The notes under the pieces were generated by a model that was given only the letters and a program-made list of their open reading frames with translations, was not told the DNA's origin and searched no databases. Shown here piece by piece: positions 56,191-64,000 of a stretch of DNA of 64,000 nt. The translations under genes were made by a program, and so were the position numbers. Origin of the DNA: Fusibacter paucivorans. Lineage in GTDB: Bacteria > Bacillota > Clostridia > Peptostreptococcales > Acidaminobacteraceae. Position 1 is the first letter of the stretch; the number at the start of each line of letters is the position of its first letter. Location: the NCBI RefSeq assembly GCF_018390735.1, contig NZ_JAHBCL010000005.1, positions 1 to 64,000 of the forward strand, given 5' to 3'.

Positions 56191-57843
56191 CTATCTGCCC
56201 GATGTTCCGAGTCTGTTGACAATCAAATCCAGCATCTCATCGTAAACATTGACCATTCTGGCATTTGCATTGTACGCCGATTGAAACTTGATCATGTTTG
56301 CCATTTCTTCATCCAGCGAAACGCCTTGTACCGATTGTCTGGAAGTTTCATATTCATTCACAAGGGATTCTTGATTCTTTAACATTCTGTTAGCCTGTGC
56401 CGCATCGACCCCTAAGTTTGAGACGAGCGATTTAACAAAATCTTCCGGCGCCCCCCAATCATAGAGGCTCGTGTTATAACGCGTTGCGACCATTTCGAGA
56501 ATTTTATCCGTCCCACCTGGAATGTCTTCAATATCTGCCGATGCTGAGATTTTATTTAAATCCTCTAAATCCGAAGCAATGGTAATCTCAGTTGCCTTAA
56601 CGCGATCTGTCACATAATAATTGCCATTGATGAGCTTAACAGATTTATCCTTATAATCAGGGTTATTCGCTAAAATGGCTTTGATGTTCGCATTGATGGC
56701 ACTTTGCTGTTCATCTTCATTTAACGCGGCAACACCATCCATCACCGACGAGGTAATGTCAAGCGCCGCGCCGCCGTTAAGGCCATCTGTTAATAAATAC
56801 TGCTGATATTCCGCTGTACTCATATTGTCAATGGTAAACATGTAATTCCCGGTCGAGCCGTCAAGTCCAAAGCCCGTTTCGTGAATTTCATTCATCGTAT
56901 TGGACAAGACGTCGACAAATTCATTTAATCGATCAAGATAATAAGGAATCCCCTTATTGTCGCCTTCGACATTATCTCGAATACTCAATAGACCCGCTAC
57001 CTTACCGGTATCAACGTTGACATCATTGCCATCTGCCCATTTGATATCAACAAGACCGTCACCATCATCTTCGTGTAATTTTTCTGTTCGCTCAATCATT
57101 TCGATGCTGTCTGCTCGATAATGGGCGACCAGTTGATGACCGCCTACGAGCACGAAAAAACGATTTTGTTCATCTTCATAATAGTCAACCGGCACCAGTT
57201 CCGAAAGCTTGTCAACTAATACATTTCGCTGGTCGCGCAAGTCATTGGCTCTGCCGCCTTCCAATTCTGCTTTGTAAATCGTCTCATTTAATTGTGCGAT
57301 CTGCTCAGCATAGCTGTTTACCTGATCGACTGACTCTTTAAACTGAAAATTGAGTTCTGACTGCAAATCCTTTAAGGACTGTGAAATAATGCCAACACCC
57401 TCTGTTAATGCAATGGTTGTCTGCCTGACCAGTGTTCTTGCCGTTAAGTTTTCCGGTTCTGTTGAGAGTGTTTGGAGCGCCTCGTAATAACCATCTAAAA
57501 GTTCACCGATACTGGTATCAGAAGGCTCGTTAAAAATGCTTTCAATCTGCTTTAACACATCTGCCCGCGCTTCCCATTCTGCCAGTGATGAATTTTCCTC
57601 ACGGTATTTGTTATCGAGATACTCATCTCTCACTTGTTTCACGGCAGTCACGTCGACACCCGTTCCCAGTGTCCCCATACCGCCGGGCAGTACTTCCGGA
57701 CTATACGCCTCTGTGTTCATCACCTGTCTCGAATAACCTTCTGTGCTGGCATTGGCGATATTGTGCGAGACGACAGACAGAGAACGCTGATTCGCAAATA
57801 ATCCCGATAATGAAATTGACAGTCCTAAAAATCCTGATGCCAT
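56191..57843 (-). CDS. flgK: Hook-filament junction protein FlgK
   Basis: HAP1 of about 550 residues starts MASGFLGLSISLSGLFANQRSLSVVSHNIANASTEGYSRQ and ends with the conserved VSLDEEMANMIKFQSAYNANARMVNVYDEMLDLIVNRLG. The ATG at 57843 has AGGAG 8 nt upstream; the 31 residues before it in the longest frame are not FlgK-like. It is followed by flgL. Confidence 0.97.
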   Translation of the reverse strand: MASGFLGLSISLSGLFANQRSLSVVSHNIANASTEGYSRQVMNTEAYSPEVLPGGMGTLGTGVDVTAVKQVRDEYLDNKYREENSSLAEWEARADVLKQIESIFNEPSDTSIGELLDGYYEALQTLSTEPENLTARTLVRQTTIALTEGVGIISQSLKDLQSELNFQFKESVDQVNSYAEQIAQLNETIYKAELEGGRANDLRDQRNVLVDKLSELVPVDYYEDEQNRFFVLVGGHQLVAHYRADSIEMIERTEKLHEDDGDGLVDIKWADGNDVNVDTGKVAGLLSIRDNVEGDNKGIPYYLDRLNEFVDVLSNTMNEIHETGFGLDGSTGNYMFTIDNMSTAEYQQYLLTDGLNGGAALDITSSVMDGVAALNEDEQQSAINANIKAILANNPDYKDKSVKLINGNYYVTDRVKATEITIASDLEDLNKISASADIEDIPGGTDKILEMVATRYNTSLYDWGAPEDFVKSLVSNLGVDAAQANRMLKNQESLVNEYETSRQSVQGVSLDEEMANMIKFQSAYNANARMVNVYDEMLDLIVNRLGTSGR

Positions 57844-57969
57844 TATACACACTCCTCTTCGTGCATCCGTGCCTTTTTTTCTAATCCATTCTATTTCAAT
57901 TTTCCATTTTCTATGTTCTATGTTGAAAGTCTTCAACGACGTTTCTCAATATTGTAAACCGATTTAAAT

Positions 57970-57999
57970 AACGCGCGTCATATGGTGGTGACGCGCGTT
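57970..57999 (-). terminator. Hairpin between flgN and flgK
   Basis: A perfect 11-bp stem, AACGCGCGTCA / TGACGCGCGTT, with an 8-nt loop lies 20 bp after the flgN stop. It has only a weak T-rich tail on the minus strand. It may attenuate or process the transcript rather than end it. Confidence 0.55.
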
Positions 58000-58018
58000 T
58001 CTTACATTAACAACACGT

Positions 58019-58513
58019 TTAAACGCGTCGGTCAAAGATAGATTTATGCTCTTGATCTTCGCTGACGGCTTTGCGGTTGTACTTGCCGCTGTCGTCGCCA
58101 ACCTGTGTCATGAGTTCGATGTTGAGATTGATCAATTGGAGCCGTTCTTCCAAGACGCGATTGTTAAAACGATTCTCTTCTGTTACATTCTTTACGAGTA
58201 CGATCAGTCTGTCTTTTGCATTCAGCACTTTCGAACGATCTTCATAAGAGAGGCTGTTTGTCAGCTCTGTTAAATTTTCTGCTGTCTCAATATGATTTTC
58301 CCGCATGACCATATCGACGACTTTCTCCCTGATTTCTTCCAATTTAAAGAGCGTCACGACGAGGCCTTGTTCATAAGTCGTAATTTCGGATAATTCGTCT
58401 AATGCATTGGCTTTAATGGCTTCGCGCTTTTTCTTTGAAAGCTCCAATACTTCGGCATAAATATCACTTTCTTTATTTAAGGTTAAAATCAATTGATCGA
58501 TACTCTTTGACAT
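58019..58513 (-). CDS. flgN: Flagellar export chaperone FlgN
   Basis: FlgN escorts FlgK and FlgL. The 164-residue helical protein has the family pattern: LILTLNKESDIYAEVLELSKKKREAIKANALDELSEITTYEQGLVVTLFKLEEIRE. It lies between flgM and flgK as usual. Confidence 0.9.
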   Translation of the reverse strand: MSKSIDQLILTLNKESDIYAEVLELSKKKREAIKANALDELSEITTYEQGLVVTLFKLEEIREKVVDMVMRENHIETAENLTELTNSLSYEDRSKVLNAKDRLIVLVKNVTEENRFNNRVLEERLQLINLNIELMTQVGDDSGKYNRKAVSEDQEHKSIFDRRV

Positions 58514-58602
58514 TCATGTACTCCTTTTGCTAACATTAAATTCATACTATGTAAAACATATCCATTTAATGCTGCACGCACGCGTGAAAACGGGTGCGCT
58601 AC

Positions 58603-58872
58603 TTAGCCTTTTAAGATTTTTTCCGCTAATGCTTCTGCACTGACTTTGTAAGTGCCGGCGTTAACTTGTGCCTTAATGGCCGCTACTTTTTCAGAGCGAT
58701 CACCGGAATCTGCCTTTGCCGCTTGCATAGCAACTTGGTATGCCTTGGCTTCGTCGGAAATCTCAACTTTGTCGTTGACAAAGCCGCTCTTTTCTACCTC
58801 TTCAGTTTTCTTGACATTTTGTCCATAACTCTTTAATACACTTTGTATATTAGGGTTACCATTAATTCTCAT
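58603..58872 (-). CDS. flgM: Anti-sigma-D factor FlgM
   Basis: FlgM holds sigma-D inactive until the hook is complete. The 89-residue protein shows VNDKVEISDEAKAYQVAMQAAK and the C-terminal sigma-binding helix VAAIKAQVNAGTYKVSAEALAEKIL. It is preceded by a sigma-D promoter, giving autoregulation. Confidence 0.93.
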   Translation of the reverse strand: MRINGNPNIQSVLKSYGQNVKKTEEVEKSGFVNDKVEISDEAKAYQVAMQAAKADSGDRSEKVAAIKAQVNAGTYKVSAEALAEKILKG

Positions 58873-58912
58873 AGAAACACCCCCATCAGACCGATTTCTT
58901 TATTCACTATAT

Positions 58913-58939
58913 CTATCGGCACAAATGGAGGTGAGTTTA
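58913..58939 (-). promoter_or_regulatory. Sigma-D promoter of flgM
   Basis: On the minus strand TAAA (58936-58939), 15 nt, then GCCGATAG (58913-58920): an almost exact match to TAAA-N15-GCCGATAA. Confidence 0.88.
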
Positions 58940-58965
58940 GCATTTATTGCATTAATTTTTTAAGT

Positions 58966-59376
58966 TTATTCTTTTTCTTCTTTGATATGCATGCCGCGGT
59001 GCTTAATTGCAGGTCCCGCGGTATCCTCTATACCTTTTTTGAGGCCGCTTGTCAGTTCTCTGACACATTTCCCACAAAAGCGTGCACCTTCTGTCGGTGA
59101 ACCGCATCGTTCACAAAAGGCAATGTTCGAATTATCGGATAATGTTATTTTCCCCTCCCGAATCCATTTCAGAATCGCATCTGCATCAACGCCGGTTCCG
59201 TGACTGACATCTTTCACACTTGATGTCGGGTTATCATAAATGTATTCCCGGACCCTGGTAAAAGAATCATCTACATTGTCATTGCATCTCGAACAAAGAG
59301 CACTGCCATCAACGGATGAAAACAATCTTCCGCACTTTTTGCAATTTCTCAAACTGTTCAGCTTATTTTCACTCAT
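58966..59376 (-). CDS. yvyF: YvyF-family flagellar operon protein
   Basis: The 136-residue protein begins with a zinc ribbon (NCKKCGRLFSSVDGSALCSRC), then a MerR/helix-turn-helix-like part (VREYIYDNPTSSVKDVSHGTGVDADAILKWIREGKI), and a second Cys group (CERCGSPTEGARFCGKC). This matches the flagellar-operon YvyF pattern and its usual place between comF and flgM. The function is not established. Confidence 0.9.
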   Translation of the reverse strand: MSENKLNSLRNCKKCGRLFSSVDGSALCSRCNDNVDDSFTRVREYIYDNPTSSVKDVSHGTGVDADAILKWIREGKITLSDNSNIAFCERCGSPTEGARFCGKCVRELTSGLKKGIEDTAGPAIKHRGMHIKEEKE

Positions 59377-59441
59377 TTTATCACTCCTTATGAAGCACTC
59401 GTATATCTATTTAATACCCCTAAACCGTTTGCTAAACGCAT

Positions 59442-60218
59442 TTATTTGCCCATTGCAAAGGTTATTGCGAAAATGGAATCTGCCCCACTTTCGTATAAAG
59501 CACGTGCGCAGGCATTTAGCGTCGCCCCCGTCGTAAAAATATCGTCTACCAGCAACACGGATTTTCCGTCAATCAAATGCGCCTGAGACTTTTCTATTAT
59601 TATAGCATTCTCCATCATTCTATTCCTAGCTTCTTTGTCGAGGTTTTTTAATTTTTTTGTCGACTTTACCCGTTTAAGCAAATGGATGACCGGAATCTCC
59701 GAATCATAAGCACTTAGTGCCTCCGCATAGACCGCCGCCTGATTAAAACCGCGAAACAACTGCCGCCGCTTATGTATGGGAACCGGTACGATGATATCAA
59801 AGGCTCCATCAAATGGGCTCTCATGCAACGCACGTGCCATACCTTCTGCAATAATCGGCGTATACTGAAGATTCCCCTTGTACTTGACACTTAGCAGCAG
59901 CTGTTTAGCACGGCCTTCATAGAGCGTAAAGGCGCGGTGGTATTTAAAATAGGAAAAATGCGTCTGACAAATGGGGCAAATGCCGCCGTAAGCACGATAA
60001 TGTTCACGTGACAATTCAAGCGGTCTGCCGCATTTCATGCAGATTTGATCACTTGACACCAGCGTTTTCGCCATGCACGATTCACAAAAATAGGATTCGC
60101 CGCTAATCTCATCTTCACAAATTGCGCACTGTACATGGATGGGAAAAATCAAGTCTAACATCGGCTTTCCCAAGCCGCGGAATGCATCAGAGGGCATCGA
60201 AGGTATTTTAATTGCCAT
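59442..60218 (-). CDS. comFC: ComF-family phosphoribosyltransferase-like protein
   Basis: The 258-residue protein has an N-terminal four-cysteine zinc module (CAICEDEI...CESC...CMKCGRPL...CPICQ) and a C-terminal PRTase fold with VLLVDDIFTTGATLNACARAL. It is linked to DNA uptake during competence. GGAGGGG precedes the ATG at 60218, which overlaps recD2 by 11 bp. Confidence 0.94.
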   Translation of the reverse strand: MAIKIPSMPSDAFRGLGKPMLDLIFPIHVQCAICEDEISGESYFCESCMAKTLVSSDQICMKCGRPLELSREHYRAYGGICPICQTHFSYFKYHRAFTLYEGRAKQLLLSVKYKGNLQYTPIIAEGMARALHESPFDGAFDIIVPVPIHKRRQLFRGFNQAAVYAEALSAYDSEIPVIHLLKRVKSTKKLKNLDKEARNRMMENAIIIEKSQAHLIDGKSVLLVDDIFTTGATLNACARALYESGADSIFAITFAMGK

Positions 60219-62514
60219 GGTCGTCCCCTCCAATCATATTGCCAGAAATACTTTTGAGCCGCATCAGGCGATCATAAAGTCCTGAATAGCGATTGAGCTC
60301 CTGATCGCGCTTAATCATTTCCCCCATCGCACGCTTATCGCCAACCAGTATAACGAGATCCCTTGCACGCGTAATGGCAGTATATAAAATATTGCGACTC
60401 ATCAGCATTGGCGGTGCAAATCCCATGGGCATCAGCACCGCTCTAAATTCACTGCCCTGACTCTTGTGAATGGTAATGGCATAAGCATGAATGAGCTCAT
60501 CTACAACGGGAAAATCATAAATGACTTCGCGCTCACCGTCAAAGAGGACCGCAACCGTCCTTGCATCGAGATCAATGACTTGGACAAAACCGATATCACC
60601 GTTGAAGACACCTTGACCTTCTTCCCCGTCAGCCGTTGTCCATTCGAGATTGTAGTTATTCTTTGTCTGCATCACTTTATCGCCGTCGCGCAGCATCATA
60701 CTGCCAAACTGATGCTGCGTTTTTTGCTTTGTTTCTGGGTTTAAAATCTTTTGCAGCATTGTATTTAAAGCCGTTACGCCGATTGGCGAATTTTTCATCG
60801 GCGCCAGCACCTGTATATCTTCTAAAGGCGAAAGCCCGTAGTAGTCTTTTAATCTCGTAGAAATTAGCGCTTCCAGTTCATTTAAGATCAGCGCCGGCTT
60901 TGATCTGCCAATAAAGAAGAAGTCCTTATCCTTCTGATTGAGCACAGGCATTTCACCATGATTGATCCGGTGGGCATTGACTGTGATGAGTGACGTATCG
61001 GCCTGTCTGTAGATTTCGTCCAAGGCTATATAGGGAATGAGGCCGCTCCTTAAAATATCATCCAAGACGCGACCCGCTCCCACAGAGGGCAGCTGATCTG
61101 CATCCCCTACCAGTATTAGGTGCGCCCCAGCACTGATAGCATCCAGCAAACGATACATCAGCATGATATCGACCATTGAAATTTCATCGACAATAATGAC
61201 ATCCGCTTCAATCGGATTGGTTTCATTTCTGGCGAATTCAAATTCACCCTGAAATTCAAGTACCCGATGTATCGTTTTCGCCTCTCGGCGCGTCGCTTCG
61301 GTCATGCGCTTTGCAGCACGTCCTGTTGGCGCCATGAGCGCAATGCGCTTATCCTGTGATTCATAGGCTTCAAGGACAGCATTGATAATCGTCGTCTTGC
61401 CGGTTCCGGGCCCGCCTGTGATGGTAAAAACGCCGCTGGCAACAGCGCGTTCAATCGCCTGTTTCTGTTTATCGCCTAGCACAATCCCCTTATCTCGTTC
61501 AAAACGTTCAATAAATGTATCGAAGTTATCCAGTGTCAGCGGCTGTACTTCCGATACCAGCTGATACAGTTTTTCTGCAACATGCTGTTCGGCATAGTAA
61601 TAAGCCGGCAAAAAAACCCTAATCATATGATCAGCCGCCGGCGAACTGCCTTCTGACAATACCCCATGGAATGCCATCGCCGAATCCGGCATTTCCTGCT
61701 GCTGATGCTCATCTTGCGTCTCCAAAAAGACCGCACCGCCCATTGCCGCATCCCGGATGATAATTGCCACATCCGATTCAACGACTTGCAGTGTCATGGC
61801 CACACGTTTTGCCAGCATGTCCAGCGGCATATAGGTATGACCTTCCGAGGCAAACTGCTGCAAGACGTATTGGATGCCTGCCTTAATCCGATAGGGAGAG
61901 TGGCGGTCAATGCCCATTCCCTCAGCAATGCGATCTGCAACTTTAAAGCCAATGCCGCTAACCGTTTCTGCTAATATATATGGGTTGCGTTCGACCATCT
62001 GCATGGCTTCATAGCCCAATTGGCGATAAATGCGCATGGCGTTGGCAACGCTTAAATTCAAATTTTGAAAGTAGATAATAAAATCTCTTAGTTCATATTG
62101 TTCACGGTATGATTCGATAATCTGTTCGAGTTTCTTTGGCCCTATTCCCGAGATCGAAAGCAGTTTTTCCGGTGTATACTGAATGACGTCCAGTACATCC
62201 TTGCCAAATGTCTCAATGAGCAGCTGAGCTGTTGCTTCACCAATTCCCTTAATAACGCCCGACGCCAAGTAGCGATAGAGCGAAGCTTCATCTGTAGGCT
62301 TGACGTGCTCGACATATTTCACTTTTAGCTGCATGCCATACTGCGCGTGATCATCAAGTTCACCCACGACTTTCAGCTGATCACCGTAATTGATAAACGG
62401 CATAATGCCTTTAATGCTGATCGAATCATTTTCTGTTGTTAATACCGCAACAGCATAACCGTTGTCATCGTTATAGTATATAATTTCATCTATGATACCG
62501 ATATAGGTCTCCAC
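60208..62514 (-). CDS. recD2: RecD-like DNA helicase RecD2
   Basis: RecD2 is a 5'-3' helicase acting in repair and replication. The protein has an N-terminal OB-like domain (YIGIIDEIIYYNDDNGYAVAVLTTE), helix-hairpin-helix repeats (KGIGEATAQLL; SGIGPKKLEQI; SGIGFKVADRI), the SF1 core with ITGGPGTGKTT and DEISMVD, and the C-terminal HKSQGSEF motif. AGGAGG lies 8 nt before GTG at 62514, so a GTG start (768 residues) is preferred over upstream ATGs without a site. Confidence 0.95.
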   Translation of the reverse strand: METYIGIIDEIIYYNDDNGYAVAVLTTENDSISIKGIMPFINYGDQLKVVGELDDHAQYGMQLKVKYVEHVKPTDEASLYRYLASGVIKGIGEATAQLLIETFGKDVLDVIQYTPEKLLSISGIGPKKLEQIIESYREQYELRDFIIYFQNLNLSVANAMRIYRQLGYEAMQMVERNPYILAETVSGIGFKVADRIAEGMGIDRHSPYRIKAGIQYVLQQFASEGHTYMPLDMLAKRVAMTLQVVESDVAIIIRDAAMGGAVFLETQDEHQQQEMPDSAMAFHGVLSEGSSPAADHMIRVFLPAYYYAEQHVAEKLYQLVSEVQPLTLDNFDTFIERFERDKGIVLGDKQKQAIERAVASGVFTITGGPGTGKTTIINAVLEAYESQDKRIALMAPTGRAAKRMTEATRREAKTIHRVLEFQGEFEFARNETNPIEADVIIVDEISMVDIMLMYRLLDAISAGAHLILVGDADQLPSVGAGRVLDDILRSGLIPYIALDEIYRQADTSLITVNAHRINHGEMPVLNQKDKDFFFIGRSKPALILNELEALISTRLKDYYGLSPLEDIQVLAPMKNSPIGVTALNTMLQKILNPETKQKTQHQFGSMMLRDGDKVMQTKNNYNLEWTTADGEEGQGVFNGDIGFVQVIDLDARTVAVLFDGEREVIYDFPVVDELIHAYAITIHKSQGSEFRAVLMPMGFAPPMLMSRNILYTAITRARDLVILVGDKRAMGEMIKRDQELNRYSGLYDRLMRLKSISGNMIGGDDHGN

Positions 62515-62585
62515 TGAGCCGTCCTCCTGCACTGATCTCATTCTATCATAAAGGATTCTGCTTCGAAAGCGAATTTTCCATTTTA

Positions 62586-62622
62586 TGTAAAAAGGCACCG
62601 ACTATTTTCTGTCGATGCCTTT
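62586..62622 (-). terminator. metK terminator
   Basis: A 12-bp stem, AAAGGCATCGAC / GTCGGTGCCTTT (one G-U), with an 8-nt loop is followed by TTTTT on the minus strand. Confidence 0.9.
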
Positions 62623-62709
62623 GATAAACACATGCTTTTTCATCCTTGACAAGCGAATACGCAATGGATTAGCATCCTGTTGCCACCGATGATTTGTTTA
62701 CAAACGCCC

Positions 62710-63900
62710 TTATGCGCCAAACGCAGCTTTCCGAAGCGCGTCAGCTTTATCCGTATGCTCCCAAGGCAAATCAATATCCGTTCTGCCGAAATGTCCGTAA
62801 GCTGCTGTTTGTTTATAAATCGGACGTCTCAAGTCGAGGTCTCTGATAATCGCACCCGGCCTTAAATCAAAGTATTTCGCAATAAGTTCTGAAATAATGT
62901 CTTCACTGATCTTAGCCGTTCCAAACGTTTCGACCATGATGGAAACAGGGTATGCAACACCAATCGCATAAGCGAGCTCAATCTCACACTTGTCAGCAAT
63001 CCCAGCTGCAACGATATTCTTTGCAACATAACGCGCTGCATAGGCGGCAGATCGGTCAACTTTTGTTGGATCTTTGCCCGAGAAAGCACCGCCGCCGTGA
63101 CGCGCATAGCCGCCATACGTATCAACGATGATCTTTCGGCCTGTTAAGCCCGCATCACCCTGAGGGCCGCCAATCACAAATCGTCCTGTAGGGTTTACAA
63201 AATAACGCGTATCAACCAGTAGCTCTTCCGGCACAATCGGCTTAATCACATATTTGATGAGGTCTTTCTCAATTTGTTCACGTTCAACATCTTCATCATG
63301 CTGTGTTGAAATCAGTACGGTATCAACGCGAACCGGTTTGCCGTCTTCGTCGTATTCCACCGTTACTTGCGTCTTGCCATCAGGTCTTAGATACGGCAGC
63401 GTGTCGTCTTTCCGAACTTCTGAAAGCTTCTGCGCCAGTTTATGCGCCAGTGAAATCGGCAGCGGCATTAATTCCGGCGTTTCATTGCAGGCATAGCCAA
63501 ACATAATCCCTTGATCGCCTGCACCAATAGCTTCTACAGCGTCAACCATTTTACCGTCTTTTTTTTCAAGTGCTTCATCAACACCCATAGCGATATCAGA
63601 AGACTGCTTGTCAATCGCTACGAGCACGCCGCATGTTTCACCATCAAAACCATACTTGGCTCTTGTATAGCCAATACTCTTAATGGTTTCACGCGCAACA
63701 TGCTGCATGTCTACATAACAGTCCGTTGTAATTTCGCCGGCAATGAGTACGAGGCCCGTCGTTACCGATGTTTCACAAGCGACGCGCGCATTATTGTCCT
63801 GTTCGAAAATGGCATCTAAAATGGCATCCGAAATCTGATCACATATTTTGTCCGGATGTCCTTCAGTGACTGATTCTGACGTAAAAAGTCTTTTACCCAT
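62710..63900 (-). CDS. metK: S-adenosylmethionine synthetase
   Basis: It makes SAM from methionine and ATP. The 396-residue protein shows [37 protein letters not shown] and [28 protein letters not shown] precedes the ATG at 63900; the 17 residues upstream in the longest frame are not conserved sequence. Confidence 0.98.
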   Translation of the reverse strand: MGKRLFTSESVTEGHPDKICDQISDAILDAIFEQDNNARVACETSVTTGLVLIAGEITTDCYVDMQHVARETIKSIGYTRAKYGFDGETCGVLVAIDKQSSDIAMGVDEALEKKDGKMVDAVEAIGAGDQGIMFGYACNETPELMPLPISLAHKLAQKLSEVRKDDTLPYLRPDGKTQVTVEYDEDGKPVRVDTVLISTQHDEDVEREQIEKDLIKYVIKPIVPEELLVDTRYFVNPTGRFVIGGPQGDAGLTGRKIIVDTYGGYARHGGGAFSGKDPTKVDRSAAYAARYVAKNIVAAGIADKCEIELAYAIGVAYPVSIMVETFGTAKISEDIISELIAKYFDLRPGAIIRDLDLRRPIYKQTAAYGHFGRTDIDLPWEHTDKADALRKAAFGA

Positions 63901-63976
63901 ATGTTTACCTCCGTTTTTCAATATTAGCGATCCCGTTATCTCTTGTGACATCTATCATAAAAGTAGATTTAGAACA

Positions 63977-64000
63977 TAAAAAAACCTTTTCAATGAAAAG
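63977..64000 (-). terminator. Terminator hairpin in front of metK (cut by window edge)
   Basis: On the minus strand CTTTTC-ATT-GAAAAG is followed by a run of T, about 75 bp before metK. It may end an upstream gene, or be the expression platform of a SAM riboswitch whose aptamer would lie beyond 64000. The aptamer cannot be seen. Confidence 0.6.

Overview
The window reads as chromosomal core DNA of a low-to-moderate GC, motile, anaerobic Firmicute of class Clostridia. The evidence is a 2[4Fe-4S] clostridial ferredoxin, formate-tetrahydrofolate ligase, a clostridial-length urocanate hydratase, acetyl-CoA acetyltransferase next to Rex, perfect CIRCE control of groESL, strong AGGAGG ribosome sites and the FliW-CsrA-flagellin layout. 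A Fusibacter-like or Peptostreptococcales-like host is plausible, but I cannot place it to genus. Almost all genes are on the minus strand. No rRNA, tRNA, CRISPR array, prophage or complete insertion sequence was seen.

Layout. 1-1274 holds a decayed chemoreceptor fragment on the plus strand. 1592-9944 (minus) holds groESL with a CIRCE operator, an EAL-HDOD protein, an OGG1-type glycosylase, a CmpB-family membrane protein, a purine permease and fhs. A roughly 20-bp periodic repeat array (10171-10351) lies upstream of the fhs promoter. 10354-21834 holds a nutrient-response block: pucR-lytS-lytT, an unknown gene, cstA (candidate pyruvate carrier), and hutU with a large BTAD/ATPase/TPR regulator. 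A 949-residue lipoprotein and gdhA follow. The divergent ferredoxin gene shares its upstream region, which contains a strong Fur-box match. Then come marR, a thiolase and rex.

30161-32476 (plus) carries a YdiF-like ABC-F ATPase and a lone acyl carrier protein. Converging on it from the right is a long minus-strand operon: prfB (with its programmed frameshift), tex, an amidohydrolase, tsaE, tsaB, rimI and tsaD. Between the two convergent terminators is a cluster of at least four same-strand DnaA boxes, in a place where a promoter role is unlikely. I rate this the most interesting signal in the window. secA, a DUF5317-like membrane protein, a mazEF toxin-antitoxin pair and long-form hpf follow.

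45814-59376 is a late flagellar region: yjfB-like gene, fliS, a FliT-like gene, fliD, flaG, flagellin, csrA, fliW, a DUF6470 gene, flgL, flgK, flgN, flgM and yvyF. It has recognisable sigma-D promoters and a flagellin leader with a GGA-loop hairpin suited to CsrA. comF, recD2 and metK close the window.

Several starts were moved from the longest open frame to the codon with a good ribosome site: the glycosylase, CmpB protein, cstA, ABC-F, flgK, flgL, DUF6470 gene, comF, recD2 and metK. pucR appears to use TTG and recD2 GTG.
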